Positions 12,750 through 23,957 of a stretch of DNA of 64,000 nucleotides are shown here, piece after piece. Position 1 is the stretch's first letter. Each line of letters opens with the position of its first letter. The notes beneath the pieces were generated by a model. It ran no database searches, was not told the origin of the DNA, and worked only from the letters and a program-made list of their open reading frames with translations. A program made the translations under genes and the position numbers. Where the stretch lies: positions 144,231,008-144,295,007 of the forward strand of contig JALIGW010000003.1 in NCBI GenBank assembly GCA_023053685.1. Direction: 5' to 3'. Origin of the DNA: Diadophis punctatus similis (Eukaryota > Chordata > Lepidosauria > Squamata > Dipsadidae).

Positions 12750-13144
12750 CTATAGGGTACTGCAAACCAGAACAACCAGACACAGGGACAACTTTTTTCC
12801 GAATGCCATCACTCTGCTAAACAACTAATTCCCACAACACTGTCAAATTATTTACTAAGACTGTGTTACTATTATTCTTCTCATCCTTCCTAGTACCTAT
12901 CTCTTCCCACTCATGACTATAACCATGTTGCTTGTATCTTTACAATTTATATTGTTTTATTTGTTTCCTAGTACGATTTGATTGCTTATTAGTAACCTAT
13001 GACTATCACTAAGTGTTGTATCTTATGATTCTTGATGAATGTATTTTATTTTTTCTTTATGTACACTGAGAGCGTATGCACCAAAGACAAATTCCTTGTG
13101 TGTCCAATCACACTTGGCAATAAAGAATTCTATTCTATTCTTAC

Positions 13145-15465
13145 CCACTGAAGTAGCTTTTTTCTTATTATTTGATGTTTATATGTATCTCTTACTGAAT
13201 ATTTGAAAGCTTTGTGAAGACTTCTGTAGGAAAGAGAATGGATGTTGAGCAGTAGTAGCCTTAATTCCAAGACTAGACGTCAGAATAACACCTGGAAAGA
13301 ACATTCTTGCCCAAACCTGTGCCTTTAATTTGTGAATTCTTCCCCTACTTGAAAACATTTTCTACTTCTACCAGAAACTGTGCAGTATTTTGTCAAAAGA
13401 AAAGTATCTAATGCTACTATTCTTCTTTGGTAGCATCAAAATGCTTGACAACATTCAATCTTCAAATGGCAAGTGCGTTTCTGTTGTTTTTGTGTTTGTG
13501 CACTTTAATTTAAGCAAGACTGAAAAGCATTTGTTTGTTGCATTTATTATAGGCGCTATTAATCACTACTGTAATGTATTGTTTGTCATTGTGAGCTGAG
13601 AACTTCTCAAATTCTGAACATTATTCAATATTTTTTCCTTTGGATCTGTGCTAAAATAAGAATTAAAATGGAGAGTTACAAATACCTCTTAGGGAGCATT
13701 CATACCATTATTGCTTTTGTAAAGCTCTGAAGCTACTTCCACACTGTGGCCTGCTATTTAGAGTTGATTTATAGATGGATGGCTAGAGTGTCTACCAAGG
13801 TGTGCATCAGTATTTTTAATTCTTTGTGAGTACATTTGGTATAATTATCCAAGATGTAAGAAATGGATTCACATGTAGCCTGTCTTTCATCTGACATTTG
13901 TGCCCTGCAATGTCAGTAAGGTTGGATATATTTGGATGAGATGGAACTAAACTTCTGCTAAGGTCATTACTGGCAATCTTTTCTTCAGTGATAGCTGGAG
14001 GACTGCAATCTTCCATGTTAATAGAAAGAAAACGTTTGACTGCATTTAGAAAATGAATGGCTGGACAGTAAAACCCAACCGAAAGGGCCATTTATTTGAG
14101 CCGACATCTTCAGTATAAATATTTGTACCTTGCAGCAACATTCCTTTTTCAAAGCAGACATCGCACATATTGTAAATGTTTATACATTTTCAGTGCTAGG
14201 TTAAAGCTGTTAGGATTCAAGTTGTAGCAAAATTCTAATTTCTGCTCGGATTTCTCATTCTGAGTTGTTCATCTCTGATTTCTTCGCTATTCCATTGGCA
14301 CATCAGTTTTGCTTTCCTGCAAATATTAGGCATGGACAGGACATACTACTTATAAAAAAGGGACTTTGGAGCTTGCTTCAAAATAAGAGTTCCAGCTGCA
14401 AACTTCTTTGTTTCTTATTCCTCTCTGCCATTTCCACCTATCTTTTATTCAAATTTTCCCCAACGTTGGTACGCTCTAGGTTTCAATTCCTTGAGTTGAT
14501 GGCTTGAGCGTTAGTCTTGCAAATTATTTTAATATCTCACCTATATTAACTCAGCGTCCTAGAAAACTGCTAGGAAATGTTAAAAGTTATAATCCATATA
14601 AATAAATGAAAGGTGATCAAGCTGGGGAAGGCTGTTCTACTCATTGCAGCTAGCCTAGTTTTACAGGGAGAATATATATATTTATATAGTCCATGGCTGT
14701 ATTTTTGTTGCTATGTAAGTGCTTAATTAGGTATTTGACATTTAGCAAGTATCTGCCTAATGGTTCACTGAACCTTACTTCCTCCTTCAGCCTTGGTAAT
14801 CTTTGGGAGTTAAGATCTGAATAGAATACTTATACAAATACTTCAGTTGTAAAGATATTTCAGTTGCTTTCTGTTATATGCCTTTCCTCGATCCATACTG
14901 CTGCATCAGCACTGACAGGTTTTTTTAAAAAAATTATATTATTATAGCTAGTTTATCCTTGCATTTTTGGATTACAGTTAGACTTGTTTATGCCAGAGAT
15001 CAGAAGATACACATTCATGTGTTTTGAGATGTGCTCAGTGCAAGGACAAAGGAGAAAATGTGTGTAAAAGCTGCCAAATAACTTATTACCCAATAGGTTT
15101 GTACCAGTAATGTTTTGTTCTTTGCAATTTGTGGATTTATTGCTTCTTAGTTGCAAGATAATACAGAGAACATTATGTCTTGCAAGCAGGTTTAATCTTG
15201 CCTGTTTTATCCAACGGTGTTAACAGTATAAAATTGGTTGCATCCAGAGTAGGCTTTTTGGTTTAATGTAAACATCCTCCCTTCCATCACGTGGGATTCT
15301 CTTGTGTTTTCAACAACTTCAGTTTCTTCCTTCCCTTTTTAATGCAGCAACTTTGTTATGGATGTAAACTCTTCTCCATAGTGGGTGGAGTTATCATCCA
15401 GGATGGGTTGACTTCATCCAATCATCTGAGGACTGAGTATCGACAGGACCCGTTGGAAGAATGAA
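13145..15465. other. Intron-like DNA, no gene seen
   Basis: AT-rich sequence with no recognised exons or intact repeats. Confidence 0.5.
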
Positions 15466-15467
15466 TA

Positions 15468-15672
15468 GGAGTTTATTCATTGATGTATTTGTATCCTGCC
15501 TTTATTATTTTTTCAAATAATGCAAGGCGGCAAATATATCTAACACAGCTTTCTCCTCCTATTTTCCCCACAATGACGACTGTGAGATGTGTTATGCTGA
15601 AAGAGAAAGTGACTGGCCCAAAGTCACCCAAATGGCTTCCTACCCCCCTACTCTGAGGCATCTGGAAGATTC
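15468..15672 (-). mobile_element. tRNA-derived SINE fragment, reverse orientation
   Basis: It has the squamate SINE body read backwards: 'tttgtatcctgcctttatta', 'ctcctattttccccacaatgac' and 'gtgactggcccaaagtcaccc'. The tRNA-like head expected at the right is missing. The related copy at 42690-42912 keeps the head-side end. Confidence 0.6.
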
Positions 15673-16234
15673 AGAGCTGTTTGTTTGATTTAAATGTTTG
15701 CAGCAGATATTATTTTAGCTTTGAAGTTTTAAAATATTATAATAGGATTTAATTAACATAGGATGGGGAGGTAATGCATTATACTTTTCTTATACTCTTA
15801 TCCCCCAATTAACTCTTTCCATTGTATGTTTTGTGTCTTAATATGCATTTGTAGCTTTATAAATTCAGGGGCTTTATTTATTTTATTTGTAATATAAGAG
15901 TTGTGGAACATACATGCACCCTCTGGAATGAAAAACTGTCCCATTTTTGATTGTGCTGAATTAGATAAAATTACAATGGAATTAAATGAAAGGGAAGATT
16001 CGGAATACTATGAAATTTGGAATATATTTTATGATTGGCTTGAAAAGAGAAAATAAAATAATATTTGTAAACATTTAACTTAGTAATATATGTATGATTG
16101 TTATTTACTTTAAGTTACTATAATTATACCTATGAAGTAAGCATTGTAATGTAATTATAGAATTATGTTAATTTTAGGAATTGTATAAGCATGAATATAT
16201 CGTCGATACACATTACTGTATGATAACCCTAGAG

Positions 16235-16371
16235 CAGTGATGGCGAACCTTTTTTGGTTCGTGTGCCAAAAGGGGAGGGTGCGCGTGCTAGCGCGCGCGC
16301 ACATATCCATACCCATTCCCTCCCCCCATGCATGCGCACAACACCCCCCCATGCTGCCCCCTGCGCATGTG

Positions 16372-16407
<36 letters not shown>

Positions 16408-16806
16408 AAGGCCTTACCGGAGCCTGGGACGGTAAAAAATGACGAAATGGGAAAACCGGAAGTTTGGAAAACACACTTCCGGTTTGTCCGTTTCATCGTT
16501 TTTTGCATTCCGGGGCTTCAGGAAGCTTCCCTGAACCCTCCGGAGTGCTAAAAACAGCCCAAAGGCAAACCGGAAGTGCGTTTTTCGAACTTCCGGTTTG
16601 CCCATTTCGTCGTTTTTTGCATTCTGGGGCTTCGGGAAGCTTCCTTGAACCCTCCGGAGTGCGAAAAACAGCACAATGGCAAACCGGAAGTGCATTTTTT
16701 CCGAACTTCCGGTTTGCCATGGAGCTGACAGGGCAACGCCTCGCTGCCCTCCGATATGGCTCCGTGTGCCACCTGTGGCACACATGCCATAGGTTCGCCA
16801 TCCCTG
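16235..16806. mobile_element. Non-autonomous hAT element with exact 8-bp duplication
   Basis: Ends CAGTGATGG...CCATCCCTG, flanked by perfect CCCTAGAG duplications (16227-16234 and 16807-16814). The 572-bp interior holds a (CA)n tract (16374-16399) and about two and a third copies of a roughly 114-bp unit starting at 16452, 16566 and 16680. Each unit carries an inverted CCGGAAGT...ACTTCCGG pair. Same family as 12312-12749 and 32166-32670. No transposase is encoded. Confidence 0.93.
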
Positions 16807-16814
16807 CCCTAGAG

Positions 16815-17622
16815 GTTACAAAGTGTAGGTGTATATATGTTAATGTATTGTCTTGTTTTGTTTACTGTTTGTATGTCTTTCTTTTTATTGTAAATAACCA
16901 AATAAAAACTATTTTAAAAAGAAAAGAAAAACTGTCCCATTCAAGATAGAAGGGAACCTTTTGAGGTTTTATTTCACTCAGCTAAAGGTGAAATGCAAGA
17001 ACATGGGAGGTCCTAAGAGAAAGCCCCCATCTTACTGGCAAAACTTTGCCTATCTTGCTCGAAGAAGCAATTCTATACCTCTTCCTTTCTTCCTTATGCT
17101 GATCTTCTCTGGGTTACAATTACATGAATAATGTGGTTGCAAATTAGTAGTGTGTAATAAATTCTCTACTGTATAAGAAGTTACAAGATGTTTTATTATG
17201 AGTTGCATTAATTGGATTTAAAAGAAAACATTTGCCAAGCCTAATCATTTGCATTGGTATCAATAAGATAATGCTTTGTCAGTCCACTCTACATTTATGT
17301 TGATAAATCTATTGGCTCATGAAAATTAAAACATGTTTTGTTAATTTCAAGTGAATAATTTAGAACTTAAAGCCATGCATGGGAATGGAATTTAACATTG
17401 AGCACAGCTTTCTCATTAGTGATGTGAAACCTTCAGTTAACAAAACCAGAAAACATTTTCTTGTCTTCATTTTGCATTCTAAGCAGCTTATGAAGCCACA
17501 GTTTTGGGGTCACTGTGGAACTTGGTAGGATTTCTAAATAGTTACTGGATGATATTTTTCACAATCCTTTCTCTCATGTACTTAAATAAAATGGTATAAT
17601 TTTATCCTTTGGATTTTAAAGT
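16815..17622. other. Intron-like DNA, no gene seen
   Basis: AT-rich sequence without recognised features. Confidence 0.5.
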
Positions 17623-18017
17623 TACCGTATTTTTTGGAGTATAAGACGCACCTTTTTACCCCCCAAAAGAGGGTGAAAACTTGGGTGCGTCTTATACACC
17701 GAATGTAGTCCCACCCACCCAGCCACCCCCGCCCTTTGGCCTCTGTCTTCCAGCAATTTACCTGTTTGCAGCAAAGAGGGAAGAGCCTGTAAAACCAAGC
17801 AAGTCAGTAGCAGCTTCCCGACCTACAGCTGATTTTCCACGTGCTAAAATAAAAGTGAAACTAGCTTGCAAAGAGGCAAATAGCTGGGAGAGACACGCAG
17901 ATTTTTATTTTCTGCTGAACTGCATGCAAGGGGGTAAGTGAATAACTATAAATGTCTGTAGAATGTTCAGATTATTAGACTTATTTTTAAAAGACTGCTT
18001 TATTATTGTTCTAGAGC

Positions 18018-18161
18018 CAGGGGTCTCCAACCTTGGCAATTTTAAGACTTGTGGACTTCAACTCCCAGAATTCCACAACCAGCTTTGTTAGCTTTGCTGG
18101 CTAAGGAATTCTGGGAGTTGAAGTCCACAAGTCTTAAAGTTGCTAAGGTTGGAGACCCCTG
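18018..18161. mobile_element. Palindromic hAT-type MITE
   Basis: A near-perfect 144-bp palindrome opening CAGGGGTCTCCAACCTTGGC and closing with its reverse complement. The arms share GTGGACTTCAACTCCCAGAA. The CAG...CTG ends suggest hAT, but the flanks TCTAGAGC and TAAATCTA do not form a clean 8-bp duplication. It sits within the MITE at 17625-20364. Confidence 0.8.
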
Positions 18162-18311
18162 TAAATCTAGACAACTTAACAAAATAAAGAAGCTTTTTAA
18201 AATAAATGCTTGCTCTGAAGAGGCCCAGTGCTATTGTATCTTCTTTTAAATAAAAGAGAATAATGTATACTTCCAGAAATTTTAATTAATTTTAACAGCT
18301 CTGTACAAGTA

Positions 18312-20054
18312 CCATGCTTCCCTGAAAATAAGACAGGAGCTTATTTTTTGACCCCCCCAAAATGCCCCTGGCCTCATTTTCGGGGTGTGGCTTATTATTT
18401 TTGGGGTGCAGGTGGGGCGGGGCATGAGACGCACCACTTACTGGAGTTTGCCAGCTCCGTGGTCTCTCGGCTAGTCTCTTTAGGGAAAAAAACTTGCAAA
18501 CAGACAAGCCGAGAGACCACGGAGCTGCAAAACTCCAGTAAGTGGTGTGTCTCTCTTGGCGGGGCGAGGCGGGGCGGGCGTCCTACCTGGGACTTGTCTC
18601 GATACCTCGGTCGCGTTCTTACGGTGTTCTCTCCATGGCAGCTCGTTCCAAAAGAACGCCTTGCGAGTTCGAGAAGTTTGAACTCGCGAGACGTTCTCTT
18701 TTGGAACGGGCTGCCATGGAGAGAACACCGTAAGAACGTGACCGAGGTATCGAGACAAGTCCCAGGTAGGAGTCGCGTCTTGCGCTGGAGTTTGGCAGGG
18801 CGGGCGTGGCGGGCGTCCCTTCAAAATGCTTCGAAGGACTTTGAGGGTTTTGGGCGGGGGATGGGACCTGGCGCGGCGTGAGTGAGGATGGCAGCAGTGA
18901 CAGGGACGCCCCACCCCATCCCCCGCCCCAAACCCCCAAAGTCCTTCGAAGTATTTTGAAGGGATGCGTTTTGCCTGCGATGAAGGGAACCGATGCTTGC
19001 CTCCTGTTCTTCAGGGAACATCGGTTCCCTTCATCACAGGCAAAATGCATCCCTTCAAAACGCTTTGAAGGACTTTGAGGGTTTGGGGCGGGGGATGGGG
19101 TGGGGCGCGACGCGAGTGAGGAAGGCAGCAGCGACAGGGATGCCCTGCCCCATCCCCCGCCCCAAACCCCCAAAGTCCTTTGAAGCGTTTTGCGCTCATC
19201 TGGCCTCTGCCTACGTCAGTTTGAAACGCCCAGATGAGTGCAGGGCTTGAAAAGCAAACTTCCTTTTAGCCCTTTCTTTTGGCTTCGGTAGCGTTTTAAA
19301 ACATGCTTCTGCCTGCGAAGAACAGGAGGCAAGCATCGGTTCCCTTCATTTCAGGCAAAACACATCCCTTCAAAACGCTTTAAAGGACTTTGAGGGTTTC
19401 AGGTGGGGGATGGGGCGTGGCGCGGCGCGAGTGAGGAAGGCAGTGGCGACAGGGAAGCGGCGAACTGCCAGACACTGGTAAGATGAGCATCTCGCAGCCT
19501 GGCCCTCTCCTGCCTCCCCTGCCTCCCCCAAATTCTGCCTGACGATCTTACCAGCATCTGGCAGTTTGCCGCTTCTCTTGCTTGGCAGGTCTTTGCAGGG
19601 AAACTTCTTAAAATGAAAAGTTATCGCGAGTGTGAGAAGTTAATTGTTCGCACTCGCGATAACTTTTCCTTTTCATTTCAAGGAGTTTCCCTGCAAAGAC
19701 CTGCCAAGCAAGAGAAGCAGTGAACTGCCAGACACTGGTAAGATCGTCAGGCACAATTTGGGGGTGGCAGGGGAGGGGGAGGGCCGGGCTGCACTCATCT
19801 TACCAGCGTCTAGCAGTTCGCAGCTTCTCTTGCTTGGCAGGTCTTTGCAGGGAAACTTCTTGAGGGACCTCTCTCTCTCTTTCCAGGCCAAAAGAGTGCC
19901 GCCGCAAAAAGAGCGTCTCCCAGCATGTCCCCCCCTTTCCGCCGGAAGTAGTTGGGGGGGGCTTATTTTCGGGGGGTGGCTTATTTCAAGGCATGTCCCG
20001 AAAAGCCCTGTGGGGCTTATTTTTGGGACATGTCTTATTTTCGGGGAAACACGG
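18312..20054. mobile_element. Foldback-like TA-target element made of consecutive palindromes
   Basis: Ends CCATGCTTCCCTGAAAATAAG and CTTATTTTCGGGGAAACACGG are inverted repeats bordered by TA on both sides. The interior is GC-rich and built from successive inverted repeats: 18432-18473/18507-18547; 18582-18670/18680-18769 (arms about 89 bp, loop about 9 bp); 18814-18866/18913-18963; 18913-18996/19019-19101; 19052-19101/19149-19192; 19457-19484/19543-19575; 19537-19633/19650-19752; 19678-19744/19797-19862. One module appears in alternating orientation five times, a second four times. No transposase is encoded. It is nested in 17625-20364. Confidence 0.85.
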
Positions 20055-20369
20055 TATAGTCTGAAATGTAACAGTGTCCTGTTTAGCATTAGAGTTAAAT
20101 CCTGACTTACCTTGGAGTAGATCTATTTAAATAATTGGGAGGAGTTAGTGTGACTACATTTAAGAAAACTTTCTGGCATAATGTACATTTCTCCAATTCT
20201 TTGCTAGTTCTATGGGTCAGGCACACATGCACAGAAATACACAGCAAACAGTGTATATCATCTGTGCTATTTGCTGTTTGGCAAATTGCTTGGAGGCAGA
20301 GGCCTTTTTTTCCTTGTTTTCCTCCCCCAAAACTAAGGTGCGTCTTATACTCCGAAAAATACGGTAGTT

Positions 20370-21060
20370 AGAACAATTTTCAGTCTTGTGTTCCTAGTGC
20401 AGTGCTGACTATAGAGCAAATGTAGTTGTCATACTTAGCTATTTTTAGCAGTAGGGCTTGTTAGTATTGTTGAAAACAAAGGCAAATATTTAGCCAGTCA
20501 TGGGAATATCTAGAAACAGGAAACTGGGAACTGCTAAAATGATGTGGTCATTTTGTCTTACAATTTGTCTTCATTTTTTTATTGTAATTAATATTTCATG
20601 CTGCATTTGTTTTAAATATAGCAGTATCTCCAAAAAAGAGATACTGTTCTTTTTGGTATCAGATAGATCTGAACATCTCTTTGGAAAAACAAGGTATTTC
20701 TTAACATAGTTTTATTAGGTTGAAAGGTGGCAAAATCATAATGATTTCAGTAAGAGTACAGGACTAATTTTAGCTTTCAATTCATGGCATCTCTGCTAAA
20801 GAATACGAGGACTGTTAGAAACCAGAAGTAATTATTTATGTAAGGCTGAACTGATGTTTATTTCAATAACTATAATTGATATTATTGGCAATTAGCAGTT
20901 CCTTTTTGATACAGTACTTCTGTCAGATTGTATATTTTTGGTGCCTGGTTCTCTTGCCTTCTCTTCTTTGAGCTATATTTCCATTTTCTGCAGAAAATAT
21001 TTTCTCAGCTTGCCTGATGCTGCTCATTGCTGATGACCTATACATGCTACCTTCCCTGAC
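20370..21060. other. Intron-like DNA, no gene seen
   Basis: AT-rich sequence with no recognised exon or repeat. Confidence 0.5.
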
Positions 21061-21068
21061 CTGTGCTC

Positions 21069-21496
21069 CAGTGGCAGGTTGCCATCTTACCGGCGCCGGT
21101 GCACTGCACGCGCATCTCCAAGTTTTGGGGGTGCGCGCGCTTGCTATGCGCGCGCGCCTCCTCGCACAGTTTTACTTCTGCGCAAGCACGGAAGCAAAAT
21201 TGCGCTGAAATCTCGCAAGGGGACGCGCACGCACGCGAGATTTTGGCGTGATTTTGCTTCCGCGCATGCACGGAAGCAAAATCTCACTGAAATCTCATGT
21301 GCGCGCGCATCCCCTAGCAAGATTTCAGCGCAATTTTGCTTCCGTGCTTGCGCAGAAGCAAAGTCGAACCAAAATCACCGGGGAAAAATGGCGACGCATG
21401 CGATGGACCAGCAGAGAGGGCTCCGGAGCAGTTGCGCAATCCGCCTCTCCCTACCGGAGCTGCGCATTGGGCAGCTCCGGCAGGAACCCACCTCTG
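21069..21496. mobile_element. hAT-type MITE with long internal hairpin and exact 8-bp duplication
   Basis: The flanks CTGTGCTC (21061-21068) and CTGTGCTC (21497-21504) are identical. Ends CAGTGGCAGGTTGCC and the reverse complement of GGAACCCACCTCTG form a weak inverted repeat. The interior is very CpG-rich. Bases 21179-21222 pair with 21311-21354, and 21223-21269 with 21262-21309, so the module containing GGAAGCAAAAT occurs four times in alternating orientation. No coding capacity. Confidence 0.85.
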
Positions 21497-21504
21497 CTGT
21501 GCTC

Positions 21505-22735
21505 TTAACATACTAGCTGTGCATCTCTTACTATGCATTTTAGCTAACCCCTGATATTCTAGAGATGTTTCTAAAGTTTGGTTTCAGCAGAGGCAAGTGT
21601 GACTGTTGGACTTTGGCAATTTTCCACTAACCAGCCAAGCATACAGCATTCTTTTCACTTATAGAAACTGTACTATGGACATTCTGTTAATGTTCATTCC
21701 TCAAGCAGTTGGAATGTTTGGGAACATTTTGTGATACTGAACTCAGAGAGTCAGTTTCAGAAGCCTGTGTGCGGCAAGTAGGGTATAATATACATTGCTA
21801 CTATTCCCACTGTGGAAATTCTTTTTGTCAGATTGCAATTCTTGATATAGCTGTCCTATAATTATACTTTTCCTTGGTTCGTCTAGAAATATAATACATA
21901 CAAGCTATGCCTGTGGTATTATTAGTATTTTGGATGTATTGAGATAAAGGCTTATGGAAAAGAAATGCTTCTATAGTTCTTTGTTCCATTTGATTTCCAG
22001 GCATTTTATGAATTTAGAGTTTATTCTTGTGCAAGACTTGTTTAACTACACCTAGATCAAAGTTGCATTAGAAAACACCCCGCAACTATACTTATTCTCA
22101 CATTTAATGCCTTCTTCCTTGAAAAGGGTGATAGAGGATTTTAAAGGGTTTATCCTGTAGTATTCTATATGGTGAAATCATATTTACGCCTATTCTGTTA
22201 ATACATCTAGGTTGAAATTGGCAAATAGATTAATTAGAGGTTCCAAATGTTCTTTCTCGATGTTCTAATAATGGTGTGATTGCATTTCAAGTTGTGTAAT
22301 AGATCGGTAACCGCAGTCATAATCTGGGTTGAATGAGTAAGCATCTTTTAATTTGTTTTAACCAAAATACATGGTTTTGTATACTATTTAAAAGCCTTAG
22401 CAGCTTCTGTGAATTACTGGTAGGCCATGGAAAATGTGAGAAGACTAGTATTAAGTGAGTGTTCTTATTTATTAATGCATGAATATGTTGGGGGACAAGC
22501 GAGTAACAGTTCAAAAGCATATTTTTTATTCAGAGTGTTAATACCTTACTATTTTAAAAGGCTATTCTTGGCTAACAATAAAAAAATAAGAAAATGCAAA
22601 ATCAATTTTACTTTTAAAAACATATAATTGAAATAATACATCAAATAAAAAAACAAACAAACAAACAGCGGCAGTAAGAACTATCTGTAGCTAAACAAAC
22701 GAACAAACAAAAAATAAAAACACATCCAATTAAAA
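21505..22735. other. Intron-like DNA, no gene seen
   Basis: AT-rich sequence. The end (about 22640-22715) is an A-rich AAAC low-complexity tract next to the following reverse-oriented SINE. Confidence 0.5.
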
Positions 22736-22955
22736 TAGCTATAGCACTTAGACTTATATACCGCTTCACAGTCCTCTAAACAGTTTACAGAGTCAGCATA
22801 TTGCTCCCAATAATCTGGGTCTTCATTTTACCAACCTTGGAAGACTGAATCAACCTTGAGCCGGTGAGACTTGAACTGCTGAATTGCTCGCAATTGGCAG
22901 AATTGGCCTGCAATACTGCATTCTAACCATTGCATCACCATGGCTCTTGAGTTGA
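22736..22955 (-). mobile_element. tRNA-derived squamate SINE, reverse orientation
   Basis: Reads as the reverse complement of the SINE at 26160-26397: the AATAGC-type tail and 'cttatataccgcttcacag' come first, then 'tcttcattttaccaaccttgg', then the tRNA-like head with B-box-like 'gacttgaac' and the end 'accattgcatcaccatggctc'. The copy is near full length. Confidence 0.8.
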
Positions 22956-23050
22956 AAATGATTCAGCTCAAAGCAAGAATATGTGGAGGATATTTCAGGA
23001 GGATCTTTACACCTTTCTACATTGCAGTCACTTGACTTCTGAATAAACTA

Positions 23051-23656
23051 CAAGTAGTCCTCTACCTATGACCACAATTGAACCCAAAATTTATGTTGCT
23101 AAGTGTGATATTTGCTAAGTGATTTTTGCCCCATTTTGCCACCTTGCTTGGCACAGTTGTTAAATGGAATCACTGCACTTGTTAAGTTAGTTAGATGAAT
23201 CTGGCTTTCCCTTTTGACTTTGCTTGTCAGAAGGTTGAAAAAGGTAATCACATAACCCCGGACACTGCAACCATAATAAATATGAGTCAGTTTCCAAGTG
23301 TCTGAATTTTGATAACGTCAGGGGTGTCAAACTCGATCCCGTCGCAGGCCACATTGGGATTTTGTTTGCTCTTGGGGGGCCAGGGTGGGTATGGTCTGGT
23401 CATCGTGGCTGACTGGGTGGGCATGGGCGGGCATGGGGTGGCAGGGGCCGGTCCCTTGCCGTGCCCGGGACGGCCCACAGGCCAACTCCATGGCCTATCG
23501 CAGACCAGATCTGGCCTGCAGGCCGCGTGTTTGACACCTGTGGATAACGTGATGCTGCAATGGTTGTAAATGTGAAAAATGGTCATAAGTCACTTTTATT
23601 GCCGTTGTACCTTCCAATGGTCACTAAATGAACTGTTGTAACTCACGGATTACCTT
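23051..23656 (+). mobile_element. TA-target MITE (GTAGTCCTC family), split by a hAT element
   Basis: It begins after TA with CAAGTAGTCCTCTACCTATGACC and ends near 'aactcacggattacct', the degenerate inverted counterpart. The body contains 'gaacccaaaatttatgttgctaag', 'tgactttgcttgtcagaagg' and 'ggtcataagtcactttt', shared with the copies at 40396 and 62218. A 224-bp hAT element interrupts it at 23319-23542; excising that and one duplication restores the family sequence. Confidence 0.85.
23319..23542. mobile_element. hAT-type MITE with exact 8-bp duplication
   Basis: The ends read CAGGGGTGTCAAAC and, reverse complemented, CACAGGTGTCAAAC. The flanks GATAACGT (23311-23318 and 23543-23550) match exactly. 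No coding capacity. Nested in the MITE at 23051-23656. Confidence 0.93.
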
Positions 23657-23957
23657 TGTGTGGAAATGAAATCTGTTGTGCAAATGCAGTTTAACTCCTG
23701 GTGGCTGATTTGTCTTAGTGCCAAACTTCCAGGAATTCTCTAGCATTTCTGGATTTAGCTTGATATAAGATGCTCACAGTTTTCCAATTGAAACTATTAT
23801 TAAATATTTCCATGTACAGTATTGTGAAGTGGGGTGCGCGGTGGCTCAGCAGTTAAAGATGCTGAGTTTGTCAGCTGGAAAGCTGACAGCCTGGGTTCGA
23901 GACCTGAGTGCTGCATGGCAGGGTGAGTCCTAATACTTGGTCCAGCTTCTGCCCACC

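Larger units (their letters stand above)
11690..13138 (+). mobile_element. 5'-truncated CR1-L3-type LINE, split by a hAT element
   Basis: The sequence encodes the C-terminal part of a non-LTR reverse transcriptase, then the downstream region, and ends in CAATAAAGAATTCTATTCTATTC-type text, the microsatellite-like 3' terminus of snake CR1-L3 LINEs. The 5' end is missing: homology starts inside the reverse transcriptase, just after a telomere-like CCTAA-rich stretch. A hAT element at 12312-12749 interrupts it. Removing that insertion joins coding text on both sides ('cttctcaaaacg' to 'gggtactgcaaaccagaac'). Confidence 0.85.
17625..20364. mobile_element. TA-target MITE with two nested insertions
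   Basis: Left end CCGTATTTTTTGGAGTATAAG and right end CTTATACTCCGAAAAATACGG are near-perfect inverted repeats. Both are bordered by TA (17623-17624 and 20365-20366), as in Tc1/mariner-type insertions. A subterminal inverted repeat (GGTGCGTCTTATACACCG near 17684) follows the left end. Once the hAT-type MITE at 18018-18161 and the foldback element at 18312-20054 are taken out, under 900 bp of original element remains. Superfamily assignment rests on the TA target only. Confidence 0.8.

Noticed and set aside
12285..12775. Overlapping 95-119 codon frames on both strands
   Set aside because: They lie entirely within the GC-rich interior of a hAT MITE with clear ends and target duplication; similar frames recur in the other copies at 16235 and 32166.
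18348..20105. Frames up to 184 codons with mutually similar proteins
   Set aside because: The similarity comes from inverted DNA repeats of the palindrome-chain element, read on both strands. No transposase motif is present.
23830..23905. tRNA gene suggested by A-box and B-box
   Set aside because: It cannot fold as a full tRNA and continues into the Sauria SINE body; the same applies to the heads at 26160 and 22955.
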